Origin: Casp-actino8 sp032118015
GTDB lineage: Bacteria > Actinomycetota > Acidimicrobiia > Acidimicrobiales > Ilumatobacteraceae
Assembly: GCA_032118015.1 (NCBI GenBank)
Contig: JAULYE010000208.1
Location: 1-31,360, forward strand
Direction: 5' to 3'
DNA length: 31,360 nt
The position numbers were made by a program, and so were the translations under genes. Shown here in pieces: positions 23,282 through 31,360 of this stretch (its first letter is position 1; every line of letters starts with the position of its first letter). Below the pieces are notes generated by a model that ran no database searches, was not told where the DNA came from, and saw only the letters and a list, made by a program, of their open reading frames with translations.

Positions 23282-25543
23282 TTAGATCTCAGTCATTTTG
23301 TCCAGCAGATCGGCGGCGACTGATGACGTTGAAGACCGACGCTTACTCGAACCAATGGTGAGTTCACCGCTAGGACGTTGACGTAAGGCGCCATCTCGCA
23401 GTAGAGCACCAACGGTGGACGCGACAATCTCTTTGCCGTCATCGGGTAGTTCAGATATCAGCTCATCGAGAGTCAGTGCCCCGCGCCGCAATATCGCAGC
23501 CAATATTCGCCTCTCTGTGGGATCGGCGCGGAGTAGTCCACCCATACCTGCCTCCCAAACGGCCCGACCGATCGTCCGGACGACAACCAAATCGATGGCT
23601 CGCGCCGTTTCGGCACGTCGCTCGCCAACCGTGAGACGTAAGTCTCCGCATGCATTTCCTGGTTCGATCACGGCAACTCTGCGTTGCTGCTCGGTCCCAG
23701 ATCCACTGATGATCTCGACGCGCCCCGACACCACGAATACAACTCTGTCAGCGGGAGTGCCTTCCCGGTAAATGGTGTCACCCGGCTCGTAGCGTTCGGT
23801 CACCATGCGGCTCTGCATGGCTTCTCGCTCAAGGGGTCCGGCTGCGGCCAAGGCTCCAAAAGACATCACGTCACGACCACCATGTTCCCAGCGCTGCACA
23901 TAGGAAGGCACACTCATCAACAATGAATGATGCGGAGCAAGATGCCAGCGGTCATTGTCGATGAACAGCACTTGATCTGCATCGGCAGCAATCGCCTCGG
24001 CTAGGGAGACTGTTAGCAACGTCACTCCACCCCGTCCCAGTTCAGCAATAACCGGTCGGGCAAGATCAGGATCGACCAACGGACGAAGTTGACCGGCGAC
24101 AATCGCCCCGGGATCAGAAGCAAGCGCCATGGCCAAAAGCAACCGCTGACGTTCATCAGTAGACAGAAGCGCTCCTTGCGTGCCTAGTGGAGAGTGAAGA
24201 CCTCCACCCTCCAAGTCAACGAGATGACCTATTCCCATCCGCTCAAGAAGATCAACAGCCGATTCGTCATTTAGGTCGGGCGCTGAAGCTCGGAGGTGAT
24301 CCATCACCGATGCATCAACACACTTGGCGTCGGCGGTCACCGATGCCAAACGGCGCGCTCGAACCGCTAATACTGCTGGGGCACCATCAACTAACACTTT
24401 TCCATGCTCTGGCTCAGCAAGACCACCGAGCCAAGCGACTGGATCAGCACCACTACCGGCGTCGACAACAACGACCCAACTGCCGGCTTCAATTTCGTGA
24501 TGAATACCGCTCGGATCCACCAAAGTCAGTTTTGCGGCAGCTGAATTGTGATTGCCGCTCTGATGAAGCATCTCAGGACTTTGCTCATGAATGCCCCCGC
24601 CGAGCCGTGAACAACTGGCCTCGCCCTGCTGGAGGGCGCGCAACATAGGTGGCAATGATTCAAGGCCGACGATGGCTAACTCGATATAGAGCAACGCAGC
24701 GACAAGATCTCCCGCAGATTTTTCGTTCCAGACACCAAGGATGGTGACCGAGGCCAAGCCCACAAGGGCCACAATGCGCGTTGCCAAATGCAATTTGGCT
24801 TCAAGACGAAGTTGTTCATATGAAAATTCATCGAGGTGATGAGCTTGAACTGCGAAGCGGGCACGAAACCAAGGTCCGGCGGCAAGACCGCGCGCTGTCG
24901 ACACAGCGGTGACCGACTCATCAACAACAGTAGCCAGATAATCGGCACTTCCTTGACGAGCCAAATCAGCGTCGACGAGACGAGTTGAAAGTCGTCTTTG
25001 AGCAATGAAGAAAACCGGCATAGTGCCAGCCATGATCAATGCCGCCGGAATGTTGATCAGCCCCAGGAAAAAAATGGATGCAACGATCCTCAAGACTCCA
25101 GCAACGCCGCCAATCAGGAGTGATTCAAAAGCATGCTCGACGCGATCGACATCAGCCACGGTGTTGGTGATCGCTGTAGCCCGGACGGCGGCGTCCGGAC
25201 TGATCGATTGCGTGCTACCGAGATTGGCAAAAACTCGGGTACGAAGGTCATAGCCAGCCTTCAGACTCAACTTGGAGGCTCGCAAATGGGCAAGGAGATT
25301 GACCAAAGGGTCGGCGGCGAGCACCAGGATGAAGATCATCATCAGGGTGGGTGTGGCATGGTGAAGCAATGCTTTGACCAGTCGCGGGACTGCCGCACCC
25401 AACATCACCGCCACCATGATGACCACGAGAGTCACTGCTAGGGACCGACGCTCACGCCGTAGGGTCGAAGCCAGGGCAGAGATCACCGTGGCCGGGGCAC
25501 CAAACCTTCCTTGACGGATGTGCTGAGAACTTCTGTCGATCAT
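23282..25543 (-). CDS. ABC-exporter-fold membrane protein with cNMP-binding domain, no ATPase motifs
   Basis: A 753-residue paralog of the protein at 15309-18083 without its large extracytoplasmic insert. Six membrane helices lie in residues 30-300, followed by a nucleotide-binding-domain remnant (335-545), a cyclic-nucleotide-binding-like domain (562-655; YEPGDTIYREGTPADRVVFV and CGDLRLTVGERRAETARA), a winged helix (672-728; GALTLDELISELPDD) and an Arg/Ser tail (SKRRSSTSSV, 733-742). The Walker A position reads DAGSGADP, Walker B is IVAGQLRPLVD without Asp-Glu, and the signature is LLSTDERQRL. ATP hydrolysis is therefore very unlikely. The cNMP domain looks better preserved than in its paralog (the Arg-Ala-Glu-Thr-Ala loop). 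First gene of a three-gene operon with the unknown and GNAT-like proteins. Confidence 0.85.
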   Translation of the reverse strand: MIDRSSQHIRQGRFGAPATVISALASTLRRERRSLAVTLVVIMVAVMLGAAVPRLVKALLHHATPTLMMIFILVLAADPLVNLLAHLRASKLSLKAGYDLRTRVFANLGSTQSISPDAAVRATAITNTVADVDRVEHAFESLLIGGVAGVLRIVASIFFLGLINIPAALIMAGTMPVFFIAQRRLSTRLVDADLARQGSADYLATVVDESVTAVSTARGLAAGPWFRARFAVQAHHLDEFSYEQLRLEAKLHLATRIVALVGLASVTILGVWNEKSAGDLVAALLYIELAIVGLESLPPMLRALQQGEASCSRLGGGIHEQSPEMLHQSGNHNSAAAKLTLVDPSGIHHEIEAGSWVVVVDAGSGADPVAWLGGLAEPEHGKVLVDGAPAVLAVRARRLASVTADAKCVDASVMDHLRASAPDLNDESAVDLLERMGIGHLVDLEGGGLHSPLGTQGALLSTDERQRLLLAMALASDPGAIVAGQLRPLVDPDLARPVIAELGRGGVTLLTVSLAEAIAADADQVLFIDNDRWHLAPHHSLLMSVPSYVQRWEHGGRDVMSFGALAAAGPLEREAMQSRMVTERYEPGDTIYREGTPADRVVFVVSGRVEIISGSGTEQQRRVAVIEPGNACGDLRLTVGERRAETARAIDLVVVRTIGRAVWEAGMGGLLRADPTERRILAAILRRGALTLDELISELPDDGKEIVASTVGALLRDGALRQRPSGELTIGSSKRRSSTSSVAADLLDKMTEI

Positions 25544-25549
25544 TGCAAG

Positions 25550-25555
25550 ATGTTA
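25550..25555 (-). promoter_or_regulatory. -10 box for the right ABC-cNMP operon
   Basis: TAACAT on the minus strand, 6 nt before ATG 25543, giving a leaderless transcript that would start at or next to the A of ATG. Confidence 0.5.
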
Positions 25556-25584
25556 GAACCGCGTGTTCACAATCTGGCTCTCAC

Positions 25585-25617
25585 ACCAAGCCATCACCAA
25601 GCCATCACCAAGCCATC
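25585..25617. repeat. Three perfect 11-bp tandem repeats upstream of the right ABC operon
   Basis: ACCAAGCCATC occurs three times head to tail (25585-25595, 25596-25606, 25607-25617). Seen from the operon it is GATGGCTTGGT, about 30-62 bases before the -10 box, the usual place of activator binding. The 11-bp period puts each copy on the same face of the helix. A polymerase-slippage origin is also possible. Confidence 0.8.
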
Positions 25618-25765
25618 TATGACTAACTTCAAGGCGGACATAGCGCGAGGATCAAAGGTCGGCGAGACCCGTGACGCCGGGAATGGGTGAAAGCGATGTC
25701 ACTGCCCTGATCAGTGTGCAAGCAGTAAGTGCTTCGTGGAGCGTCGGACCCGATTCGGCAGGACG

Positions 25766-26353
25766 TCAGCAGCGCAGCGGTGCGATAGCGGCTTCTGTCG
25801 CGGTGATCAGCCACTGCTCGTCATCCAGAAGGTTCCGAGTGGCGATCTGGCCTAGCGACAACGACATGAACATCACCGCGTACGCCCGCGCATCGAGGTG
25901 TGGATTGCAGAGTTGACGATCGATCGCAGACTGGACGAAGTCAGACGTTTTGTCGATCAGCGTGCCGATAAGTACGTCGATCGGCCGGTCCGTTCCGGGC
26001 TGCGCAAGCGCCTCGAGACGCGTTTCGCGGCGGCGGATATCTTCCGGGTTGGTCACGATTCGACGCAACTGACCGGCCATGTAGTCGCAGAACTCGTCAT
26101 TTGTCGTCATCGAGTCCAGCACGTCGAGCAATGTCGGATCTTCTTCGAGCAACCCGAGGCGTTCCCGTTCGATCCGTACAGCCTCGAGTAACCCGGCCCG
26201 ACTTTTGAAGTGGTGGTAGAGCGAGCTCGATGACGCATGCGCGTCCTCGAGCACTTGCTCGACCTTGATGTTGTTGATACCGAATGTGGCTGCTTGCCTG
26301 ACCGCCTCGCGCAGGATGGACAACCGTGCGGATGCGAGTGTGGAAGAACTCAA
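25766..26353 (-). CDS. TetR-family transcriptional regulator
   Basis: A 195-residue TetR/AcrR-type repressor. The N-terminal helix-turn-helix (IKVEQVLEDAHASSSSLYHH, then FKSRAGLLEAV) fits the family consensus, including SSLYHHFKS. The C-terminal helical ligand domain ends with SLGQIATRNLLDDEQWLI, a pattern common in actinobacterial TetR proteins. The start is TTG 26353, with TAAATT 6 nt upstream; no later methionine would keep the HTH. It is divergent from the giant secreted-protein gene, with 96 bases between starts, so it is a candidate regulator of that gene or of the ABC operon to its left. The ligand is unknown. Confidence 0.9.
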   Translation of the reverse strand: MSSSTLASARLSILREAVRQAATFGINNIKVEQVLEDAHASSSSLYHHFKSRAGLLEAVRIERERLGLLEEDPTLLDVLDSMTTNDEFCDYMAGQLRRIVTNPEDIRRRETRLEALAQPGTDRPIDVLIGTLIDKTSDFVQSAIDRQLCNPHLDARAYAVMFMSLSLGQIATRNLLDDEQWLITATEAAIAPLRC

Positions 26354-26359
26354 GACAAT

Positions 26360-26365
26360 AATTTA
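26360..26365 (-). promoter_or_regulatory. -10 box for the TetR gene
   Basis: TAAATT on the minus strand 6 nt before the TTG start. It lies in the shared divergent region, where a TetR operator would also be expected; no palindrome was obvious. Confidence 0.4.
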
Positions 26366-26449
26366 CCTGCACCCGGGTCTTGAGGGTGGTCGGGACAGCG
26401 GTGGTCGCGGCGGAAAGTTGGGGACTTTTTCCAATGGTGAAACGACAGA

Positions 26450-29400
26450 ATGGGAGGCGTGCGAAGTCACCGAATCGTGGGTCGTTCGCAGTTGCTGTTG
26501 CTCGCAGCGGTGATCGTTGCAGCGGCCATGCTCGGAATGTCGGGAAGCGGAGCGGCCGACACCGCGCCGTTGGCTGCCGCGATCGAACGGGTGGCAGAGG
26601 AGGGCTCGTATCGCTTCCGGAGCAGCGTCGTCGAAGTAACCGAGCCGGCCGCGACGGTCGCTAATGCTGGACGCTCGCCGCAGATGCGAACGCTGTCGCT
26701 TGATGGTGTGGCCGATCTCGATGCATCGGCCACGGAGTTCGTGGTGTCCTCAGGGCAGTCGCCGGTCGCTGTCGGGGTGCGCGTGATCGATGGGGTGACC
26801 TGGCAACGGCAAGGTGACGGACCGTGGGTCGAGACGGCCAGTGCGGTCGAGGTCGGCGGGGCGACTGACCCATTAGGTCTCCTGAGCGCTGCACGTGACT
26901 TGATAGTGGTGGGCACTGAGACCCTCGACGGCCGGGTCGTGACGCGATACCGCTTCTCACTCGATGCCGAGTCGTTCGCCGAGATGTCGGCGGAAAAGGC
27001 TGGCCGGACAGGACAGACCCTTGCGCTTCCACCGGGGCTGACCGGTACGGGCGAGGTGTTCGTGGACGACGACGGCCTGCCGGTTCGTCAGACGATGTCG
27101 CTGCGCTTGCCCGGGCGGGGCGGAGCAACGGTCACGACCGAGTTGAAGGTCGACTTCTCGGAGTTCTCGACTGCCACGGTTCCGGGAGTGGCGCGCACCT
27201 CGGGCTCATGGTGGTCGTTCGATTTGCTCGGTGACCATCGAGGTGAATTCCTGTTTGTGCTCGCTGCACTGGGGATCGTTCTTCTCTGGGGCGCTGGAAC
27301 CCGTGCCGCCGGAGCACCACTGCTGCCAACCGGACCGATCACCGGACTGCTTGTCGTCGGGTTGTTCGCCGGTGTGGCCCTGCCCGCTCGGGCCGATGCA
27401 GCGGCATCGCAGACGGTTACGCAGCTGCTGGCACCCGCACTGGAACCCGCTGCCACGTCGATGGACGCCGAGCAGCTCGCCGCTGCGGTGAAGGCGTACC
27501 GGTCGAGCAACCTCGCCGACCCCCATCTCGACCGGCTGGCAGCGGTCGATGCGGCTCCATCGTCGATCGTGGTCACTGAACCGGATCCGGCCGACACGAC
27601 GTCCGACATGGACGCCGACGGTCTTACGGATTTCGTGGAGTTCTCGATCGGGACCGACCCGGAACTGGCTGACAGCGACGGCGACGGGATCAATGACGAC
27701 GTCGAGGTCCTCGGGTTCCCGGTGCCGTGCGCCGGAGACCTCGTGACTTGGTTCTCAGACCCGCTGTCGAACGACAGCAACGCCGACGGCGTCCCCGACA
27801 CCCTCGAGGGCACCGCGGACACCGATGGTGACTGCGTCCCGGACATGTTCGATGACGACAACGACGGCGACGGGATCCCGGACCGCATCGACAGCGCTCC
27901 GTTCACCGGCGCCGCTGGCGGCCAGTTCGACGAGAACAACCCGCTCGACCTGGTCATCGACGGGCTGACCACGGACGCCGATCTGGTGACCTTCGTCGAC
28001 TTCCAGGTAGTCCTCGATGATCCGACCCAATTGAACTATGCACCGCGGGTGGGCGAGTCGCTGCCCCCACGCAAACAGCTCGACTGGCCACGCGACAACG
28101 ATGGGCAGATCCAGGACCTCAACGATGGCGTCGACGACAAGGACATCACCCTGATCCCGATGCTCGAGATCACCGTCCCGACTGGTCATGTCCTGCCGGG
28201 CGAAGGTACCACCGAGGCCGACGAGCCGCTGGCGGCCTACGGGATCGAGGTGGGAGTCACCGATCCGGGGACCAACACCCGTCCGGTGTACGTGCCGTTG
28301 ACCCTGTTGAGCGATCCGATCACCGGAGTCGGGGCGGCACTCACGGGACGGATGATGTACTCCTCGCAGTCCGACTGGAGTGTCGCCCACGAGACTCGTC
28401 TGCTCTGGCTGGTGCAGGTCGCCAATGACATCCCGTGCGATCCGAGTGCCGACAATGCCGCCGAGTTGGGTTGCACCAGCATCGGTGAGGTTGACGGGGT
28501 CGAGACCGGATACGTCTACGACAGCCCTCAGATCATCCAGGCGTATTACGAGCCGTGGAGCCTGGGTGGGCTCTCGGTCACTGAGGAACACGGGACAGAC
28601 ATGTCGGTGATCTACGAAGATCCTGACCTCGATGACGACCTGGCCAATCACCTCCCTACCTGGGGCCTCGGTGAACTGCTCACCGAGCGGTTCTTGTCGA
28701 CTTCGCCTGGCACCAACACGTTTGAGATCACTGCGGCCACGCTCGCTGATGTCATCGACCACGACCAGTTGGCCGGCCAGCCGACCCAGGCCGAACTGCC
28801 CGACATCTTCCAGGTCGACACGGCCAACTACCCGACCCTCGACTCCGCCCTGCATGGCACGGCCCAGGAAACGATTCCGGCTCTCCTCGACCAGGTGTTC
28901 ACTCCGGAGCTGGGTGGCGAAGTGTTTCAGCCACTCATCACCGTTGCCTACATGTCGACGACCCGCGGCCTCGGGCTCGATGCCGGGGCGGGCTACGTGT
29001 CCGTCGGCGGCAAGCAGGTCACCTTCGATCTGGATTTCGACCTCGCCAACGATGGCGGCACCCCGACCCAGACCATCGGCACGGTGAAGTGGAACGCCTA
29101 CTGCTCGCAGGCCGGTGCGACGTGGGTCTCGTGCACGCTCGACCAGGTGATCGCCGACGTCGACCGTGACTCCGATGGGTTCGTCCCTTACGACCCGGAC
29201 GATCCGACACAACCGTTGGTCGGCGACGACCCCGACCTCGACGAGGGCGAACTGCAGTTGGCAAGACTCCATGCAGCGGCGATGGTGACTGGGGTGACCG
29301 TGCCGGTGCAGGTCACCACCCCCGACGGCCAGATCACGACCTTCCAGAAATCGATCAAGTTCTCCAGCGAATTTTTCTACGGGCTCGCCAGGGCTGGACA

Positions 29401-31360
29401 GATCCTCACCACCAAGACGATCTATCCGTATTTCGCTCGCATCACCTACGACAAGATGTTCGCCGACCTGGATTACGCGGCGAAGTGGGGGAAGAAGGCC
29501 AGTGCAAAATTCACATCGGCCCGCGAGGCGATCTACTCACTGAGCCGACAAAAGGCGGTGCTCAACCAGGTCAAGGCCAAGACCGTGGTCGGACAGGTGT
29601 CGGCGTACGCCGCCAAGCGCCCGTCGGTTGCTGGTGTCGTGATCGCCATCGCGGTGATCGGATTGATCACGACGCTCATCGCCGTTTCTGCGTCAGAGGG
29701 GTTGGAGGAGGGCATCTCGACCAGCATCAGTATCGGTGTTGCGGTGGGAACAGTTGCACTTGCAGCCCAAGTGACTAGTCAGGTTGTGTCACTCAGTAAG
29801 TCGGCGCTTGCCAGCGGCAAGAACCTGACGACTGTATTAAGTGGATCCACTCAGAAGCTGCTCGGCGTGAGCAAGAAGGCGGGGGCAATCGGGTTCGTGG
29901 TGTTCACCGCCATTCTCTGGGGCTTCTTCATCATCCAGATGGTCAGCACTGACGTCGTGGCGTTCAGCCCAGAGTTCAACGGGGCGTTGGCCGGAGTTCT
30001 CGCCGACACCTTGTACCTCGCCTTGCTGACCGTGTTGGCGCTCACCATTGTTGGCTCGGTGATCGTGGCGATCGTGTACCTCGTCGATGCGCTCATCGAC
30101 CTGTTCTGCACCGACGACGACGATGGTTGCACGACGATCAGCAGCGCGGTGACCGATGCGCTGACCGTCTTTTTGTATGGCACCGACCCAATGATCGATG
30201 TGAATGCCACTGACCTCATCTCGGTGAAACGTCCCACGGTCACCCTGGGCGATCCGGCAGCGGGCTTCGTGGCAGGGAACTCGCTCACCGTAACGGTGCC
30301 GGTCGATACGACCGTCACGCACACCGCGCCGAGCGCCTGGCAGATGCAGTTCTACACATGGTTGTATTCACGGGAGAACATCCGCTCGAGCAACTTCAAT
30401 TACGAGTTGAGCGCTCCCGATGAGGTCGTAGCGGATGCGGCGACGAGCCCGGGAACATGGGGCAGCATCACGGAGACGGGCACCTCCTGGGCAGGGGAGA
30501 ACCTGTACCGGGCGACCCGCACCGAGACCATCGAGATCGACGCCACCGACGTGATCTCCCTGGAGCAGGCCGGGCTCAACCGGGAGTTCAGCTATCACCT
30601 CAACTCGGCGTACAACCTGCCTTCGTATGAGTGCTGGACCGTTCCCGGTCCGCCTCCGTTCTTCATCGTCCCGGTTTGCTACACCCGCCGGATCGAGGAC
30701 ACCACGTCGAGCAACATGCCGCCGTTGGTGTACGACGTCCTGCCGACGTCGCTGGCGACGTTCCTCGAGACGACGCCGCGCTCAGGCGGTCATGCGCTCG
30801 CCTGGGACGGTGCGTTCGAACCGATCGCCGACCTCGACGGAGACGGCCTCCTGGCGTTCGGGCGAGGCGGACTCGACCCGGACGACACCACCCCCGACTC
30901 CGACGGCGAGGGCTTGACCGACCGTCGAGAACTCGAACGCCGGGCCCAAGGTGTGGCGGTGTCGCCAACCTCGGCCGACCAGGATGGCGATGGACTGAAC
31001 GACCGGGACGAACTCGCTGCCGGGACCGACCCGGCGACGGCTGATTCCGACAACGATGGTCTCGTCGACGGGGTCGAGGTGCGACATCTCGTGACCGGCG
31101 GCGACGGCGTCACCCGCATTGCGGGCGGCTGGGATGTCACCGTCGGTGGGCTCACGGTCAGGGTGTTCTCGAATCCGCTCGATCGCGACAGCGATCAGGA
31201 TGGCATTACCGACAAGGCAGAACGCGAACTCGCCAGTTCGACCGACCCAGATAGCCGACTCGACACCGACGGATGGCCCTACCATCCCGCCGTCTGGAAC
31301 ACGGTGCCGATCGCTGTCACGATTGACGCCCCCATCGGCTTTGTGGCACCCGGGTCGACA
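26450..31360 (+). CDS. Giant secreted membrane-anchored protein with TSP3 repeats, partial
   Basis: One reading frame stays open from here to the last base (1637 residues so far; no stop). It follows an in-frame TGA at 26438. ATG 26450 or GTG 26459 begins a signal peptide (LLLLAAVIVAAAMLG). Residues about 40-245 resemble the LppX/LprG or LolA-like lipid-carrier fold (LAAAIERVAEEGSYRFRSSV; DGVTWQRQGDGPW). A hydrophobic segment (about 266-283) and a second signal-like stretch ending ALPARADAAA (about 300-325) follow, then calcium-binding DxDxDGxxD repeats, a long unrecognised region (520-900), three or four membrane helices (about 1057-1110, 1144-1165, 1180-1215) and a second repeat cluster near the right edge. 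Wobble positions are strongly G/C. Probable cell-surface or envelope role; substrate unknown. Confidence 0.85.
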   Translation, partial: MGGVRSHRIVGRSQLLLLAAVIVAAAMLGMSGSGAADTAPLAAAIERVAEEGSYRFRSSVVEVTEPAATVANAGRSPQMRTLSLDGVADLDASATEFVVSSGQSPVAVGVRVIDGVTWQRQGDGPWVETASAVEVGGATDPLGLLSAARDLIVVGTETLDGRVVTRYRFSLDAESFAEMSAEKAGRTGQTLALPPGLTGTGEVFVDDDGLPVRQTMSLRLPGRGGATVTTELKVDFSEFSTATVPGVARTSGSWWSFDLLGDHRGEFLFVLAALGIVLLWGAGTRAAGAPLLPTGPITGLLVVGLFAGVALPARADAAASQTVTQLLAPALEPAATSMDAEQLAAAVKAYRSSNLADPHLDRLAAVDAAPSSIVVTEPDPADTTSDMDADGLTDFVEFSIGTDPELADSDGDGINDDVEVLGFPVPCAGDLVTWFSDPLSNDSNADGVPDTLEGTADTDGDCVPDMFDDDNDGDGIPDRIDSAPFTGAAGGQFDENNPLDLVIDGLTTDADLVTFVDFQVVLDDPTQLNYAPRVGESLPPRKQLDWPRDNDGQIQDLNDGVDDKDITLIPMLEITVPTGHVLPGEGTTEADEPLAAYGIEVGVTDPGTNTRPVYVPLTLLSDPITGVGAALTGRMMYSSQSDWSVAHETRLLWLVQVANDIPCDPSADNAAELGCTSIGEVDGVETGYVYDSPQIIQAYYEPWSLGGLSVTEEHGTDMSVIYEDPDLDDDLANHLPTWGLGELLTERFLSTSPGTNTFEITAATLADVIDHDQLAGQPTQAELPDIFQVDTANYPTLDSALHGTAQETIPALLDQVFTPELGGEVFQPLITVAYMSTTRGLGLDAGAGYVSVGGKQVTFDLDFDLANDGGTPTQTIGTVKWNAYCSQAGATWVSCTLDQVIADVDRDSDGFVPYDPDDPTQPLVGDDPDLDEGELQLARLHAAAMVTGVTVPVQVTTPDGQITTFQKSIKFSSEFFYGLARAGQILTTKTIYPYFARITYDKMFADLDYAAKWGKKASAKFTSAREAIYSLSRQKAVLNQVKAKTVVGQVSAYAAKRPSVAGVVIAIAVIGLITTLIAVSASEGLEEGISTSISIGVAVGTVALAAQVTSQVVSLSKSALASGKNLTTVLSGSTQKLLGVSKKAGAIGFVVFTAILWGFFIIQMVSTDVVAFSPEFNGALAGVLADTLYLALLTVLALTIVGSVIVAIVYLVDALIDLFCTDDDDGCTTISSAVTDALTVFLYGTDPMIDVNATDLISVKRPTVTLGDPAAGFVAGNSLTVTVPVDTTVTHTAPSAWQMQFYTWLYSRENIRSSNFNYELSAPDEVVADAATSPGTWGSITETGTSWAGENLYRATRTETIEIDATDVISLEQAGLNREFSYHLNSAYNLPSYECWTVPGPPPFFIVPVCYTRRIEDTTSSNMPPLVYDVLPTSLATFLETTPRSGGHALAWDGAFEPIADLDGDGLLAFGRGGLDPDDTTPDSDGEGLTDRRELERRAQGVAVSPTSADQDGDGLNDRDELAAGTDPATADSDNDGLVDGVEVRHLVTGGDGVTRIAGGWDVTVGGLTVRVFSNPLDRDSDQDGITDKAERELASSTDPDSRLDTDGWPYHPAVWNTVPIAVTIDAPIGFVAPGST
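27605..27898 (+). repeat. TSP3-type calcium-binding repeat cluster 1
   Basis: Encodes successive acidic loops such as DMDADGLTDFVE, DSDGDGINDDVE, DSNADGVPDTLE and DNDGDGIPDRID, the thrombospondin type 3/EF-like calcium-binding consensus. Each is followed by a glutamate or aspartate helix start. Confidence 0.85.
30827..31276 (+). repeat. TSP3-type calcium-binding repeat cluster 2
   Basis: A second set of the same loops: DLDGDGLLAF, DSDGEGLTDRRE, DQDGDGLNDRDE, DSDNDGLVDGVE, DSDQDGITDKAE and DTDGW. Spacing with 'G(T/S)DP' linkers matches the first cluster, suggesting internal duplication of the module within one protein. Confidence 0.85.

Noticed and set aside
25585..25617. CRISPR array
   Set aside because: The 11-bp units are directly adjacent with no spacers and there are no cas genes.
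27755..29272. A 505-codon open frame on the minus strand, and a 294-codon one at 27088-27972
   Set aside because: Both lie antisense to the giant secreted-protein gene, whose frame shows signal peptide, calcium loops and membrane helices. The antisense frames are open because the sense codons are strongly G/C-ending; they show no domain.

Overview
The window looks like chromosomal DNA of a high-GC actinobacterium, most likely class Acidimicrobiia (Ilumatobacter-like). This assignment is inferred, not searched. It rests on an actinobacterial bL37-type 28-residue ribosomal protein (9298-9384), an LAxTG sortase substrate, TANNNT -10 boxes sitting 6-10 nt upstream of many start codons (leaderless transcription), and a huge secreted protein with thrombospondin type 3 repeats. 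There are no rRNA genes, insertion sequences or CRISPR arrays.

Layout. 1-4863 (+): the end of a phosphotransferase-fold gene, a Baeyer-Villiger-type flavin monooxygenase and a penicillin-acylase-family lipoprotein. 4885-6477 (-): release factor 3. 6542-8565 (+): two translationally coupled Gfo/Idh/MocA oxidoreductases. 8656-10116 (+): a sortase-anchored surface protein, bL37 and a VOC-fold protein. 10150-11528: an Fe-S PD-(D/E)XK nuclease divergent from a small unknown. 11568-14188 (-): a two-gene glycosyltransferase operon. 14349-14434 (+): tRNA-Leu(UAA). 14467-15031 (-): a small HTH/nucleotidyltransferase pair whose second gene seems internally deleted.

15309-25543 is the most interesting stretch. 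Seven genes form what looks like one functional unit. A plus-strand operon encodes a MinD/ParA-like ATPase, a Cache-HAMP membrane sensor without an output enzyme, and a polytopic membrane protein resembling ATP/ADP (Npt) carriers. On the minus strand lie two paralogous membrane proteins with an ABC-exporter fold, each carrying a cyclic-nucleotide-binding-like domain, a winged helix and a similar Arg/Ser-rich tail. The nucleotide-binding domains of both have lost the Walker A lysine and other catalytic residues. A conserved-looking 191-residue protein and a GNAT-like protein complete the minus-strand operon. The right-hand ABC operon is preceded by three perfect 11-bp tandem repeats placed like activator sites. 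A nucleotide-responsive membrane assembly organised by a ParA ATPase is a reasonable hypothesis; its function is unknown.

25766-26353 (-) is a TetR-family regulator. Divergent from it, a single reading frame runs from about 26450 off the right edge (at least 1637 residues). It encodes a large secreted, membrane-anchored protein with an LppX/LprG-like N-terminal domain, an internal signal-peptide-like segment, several membrane helices and two clusters of calcium-binding DxDxDG repeats. Its wobble positions are visibly more G/C-rich than in the 15-18 kb region.
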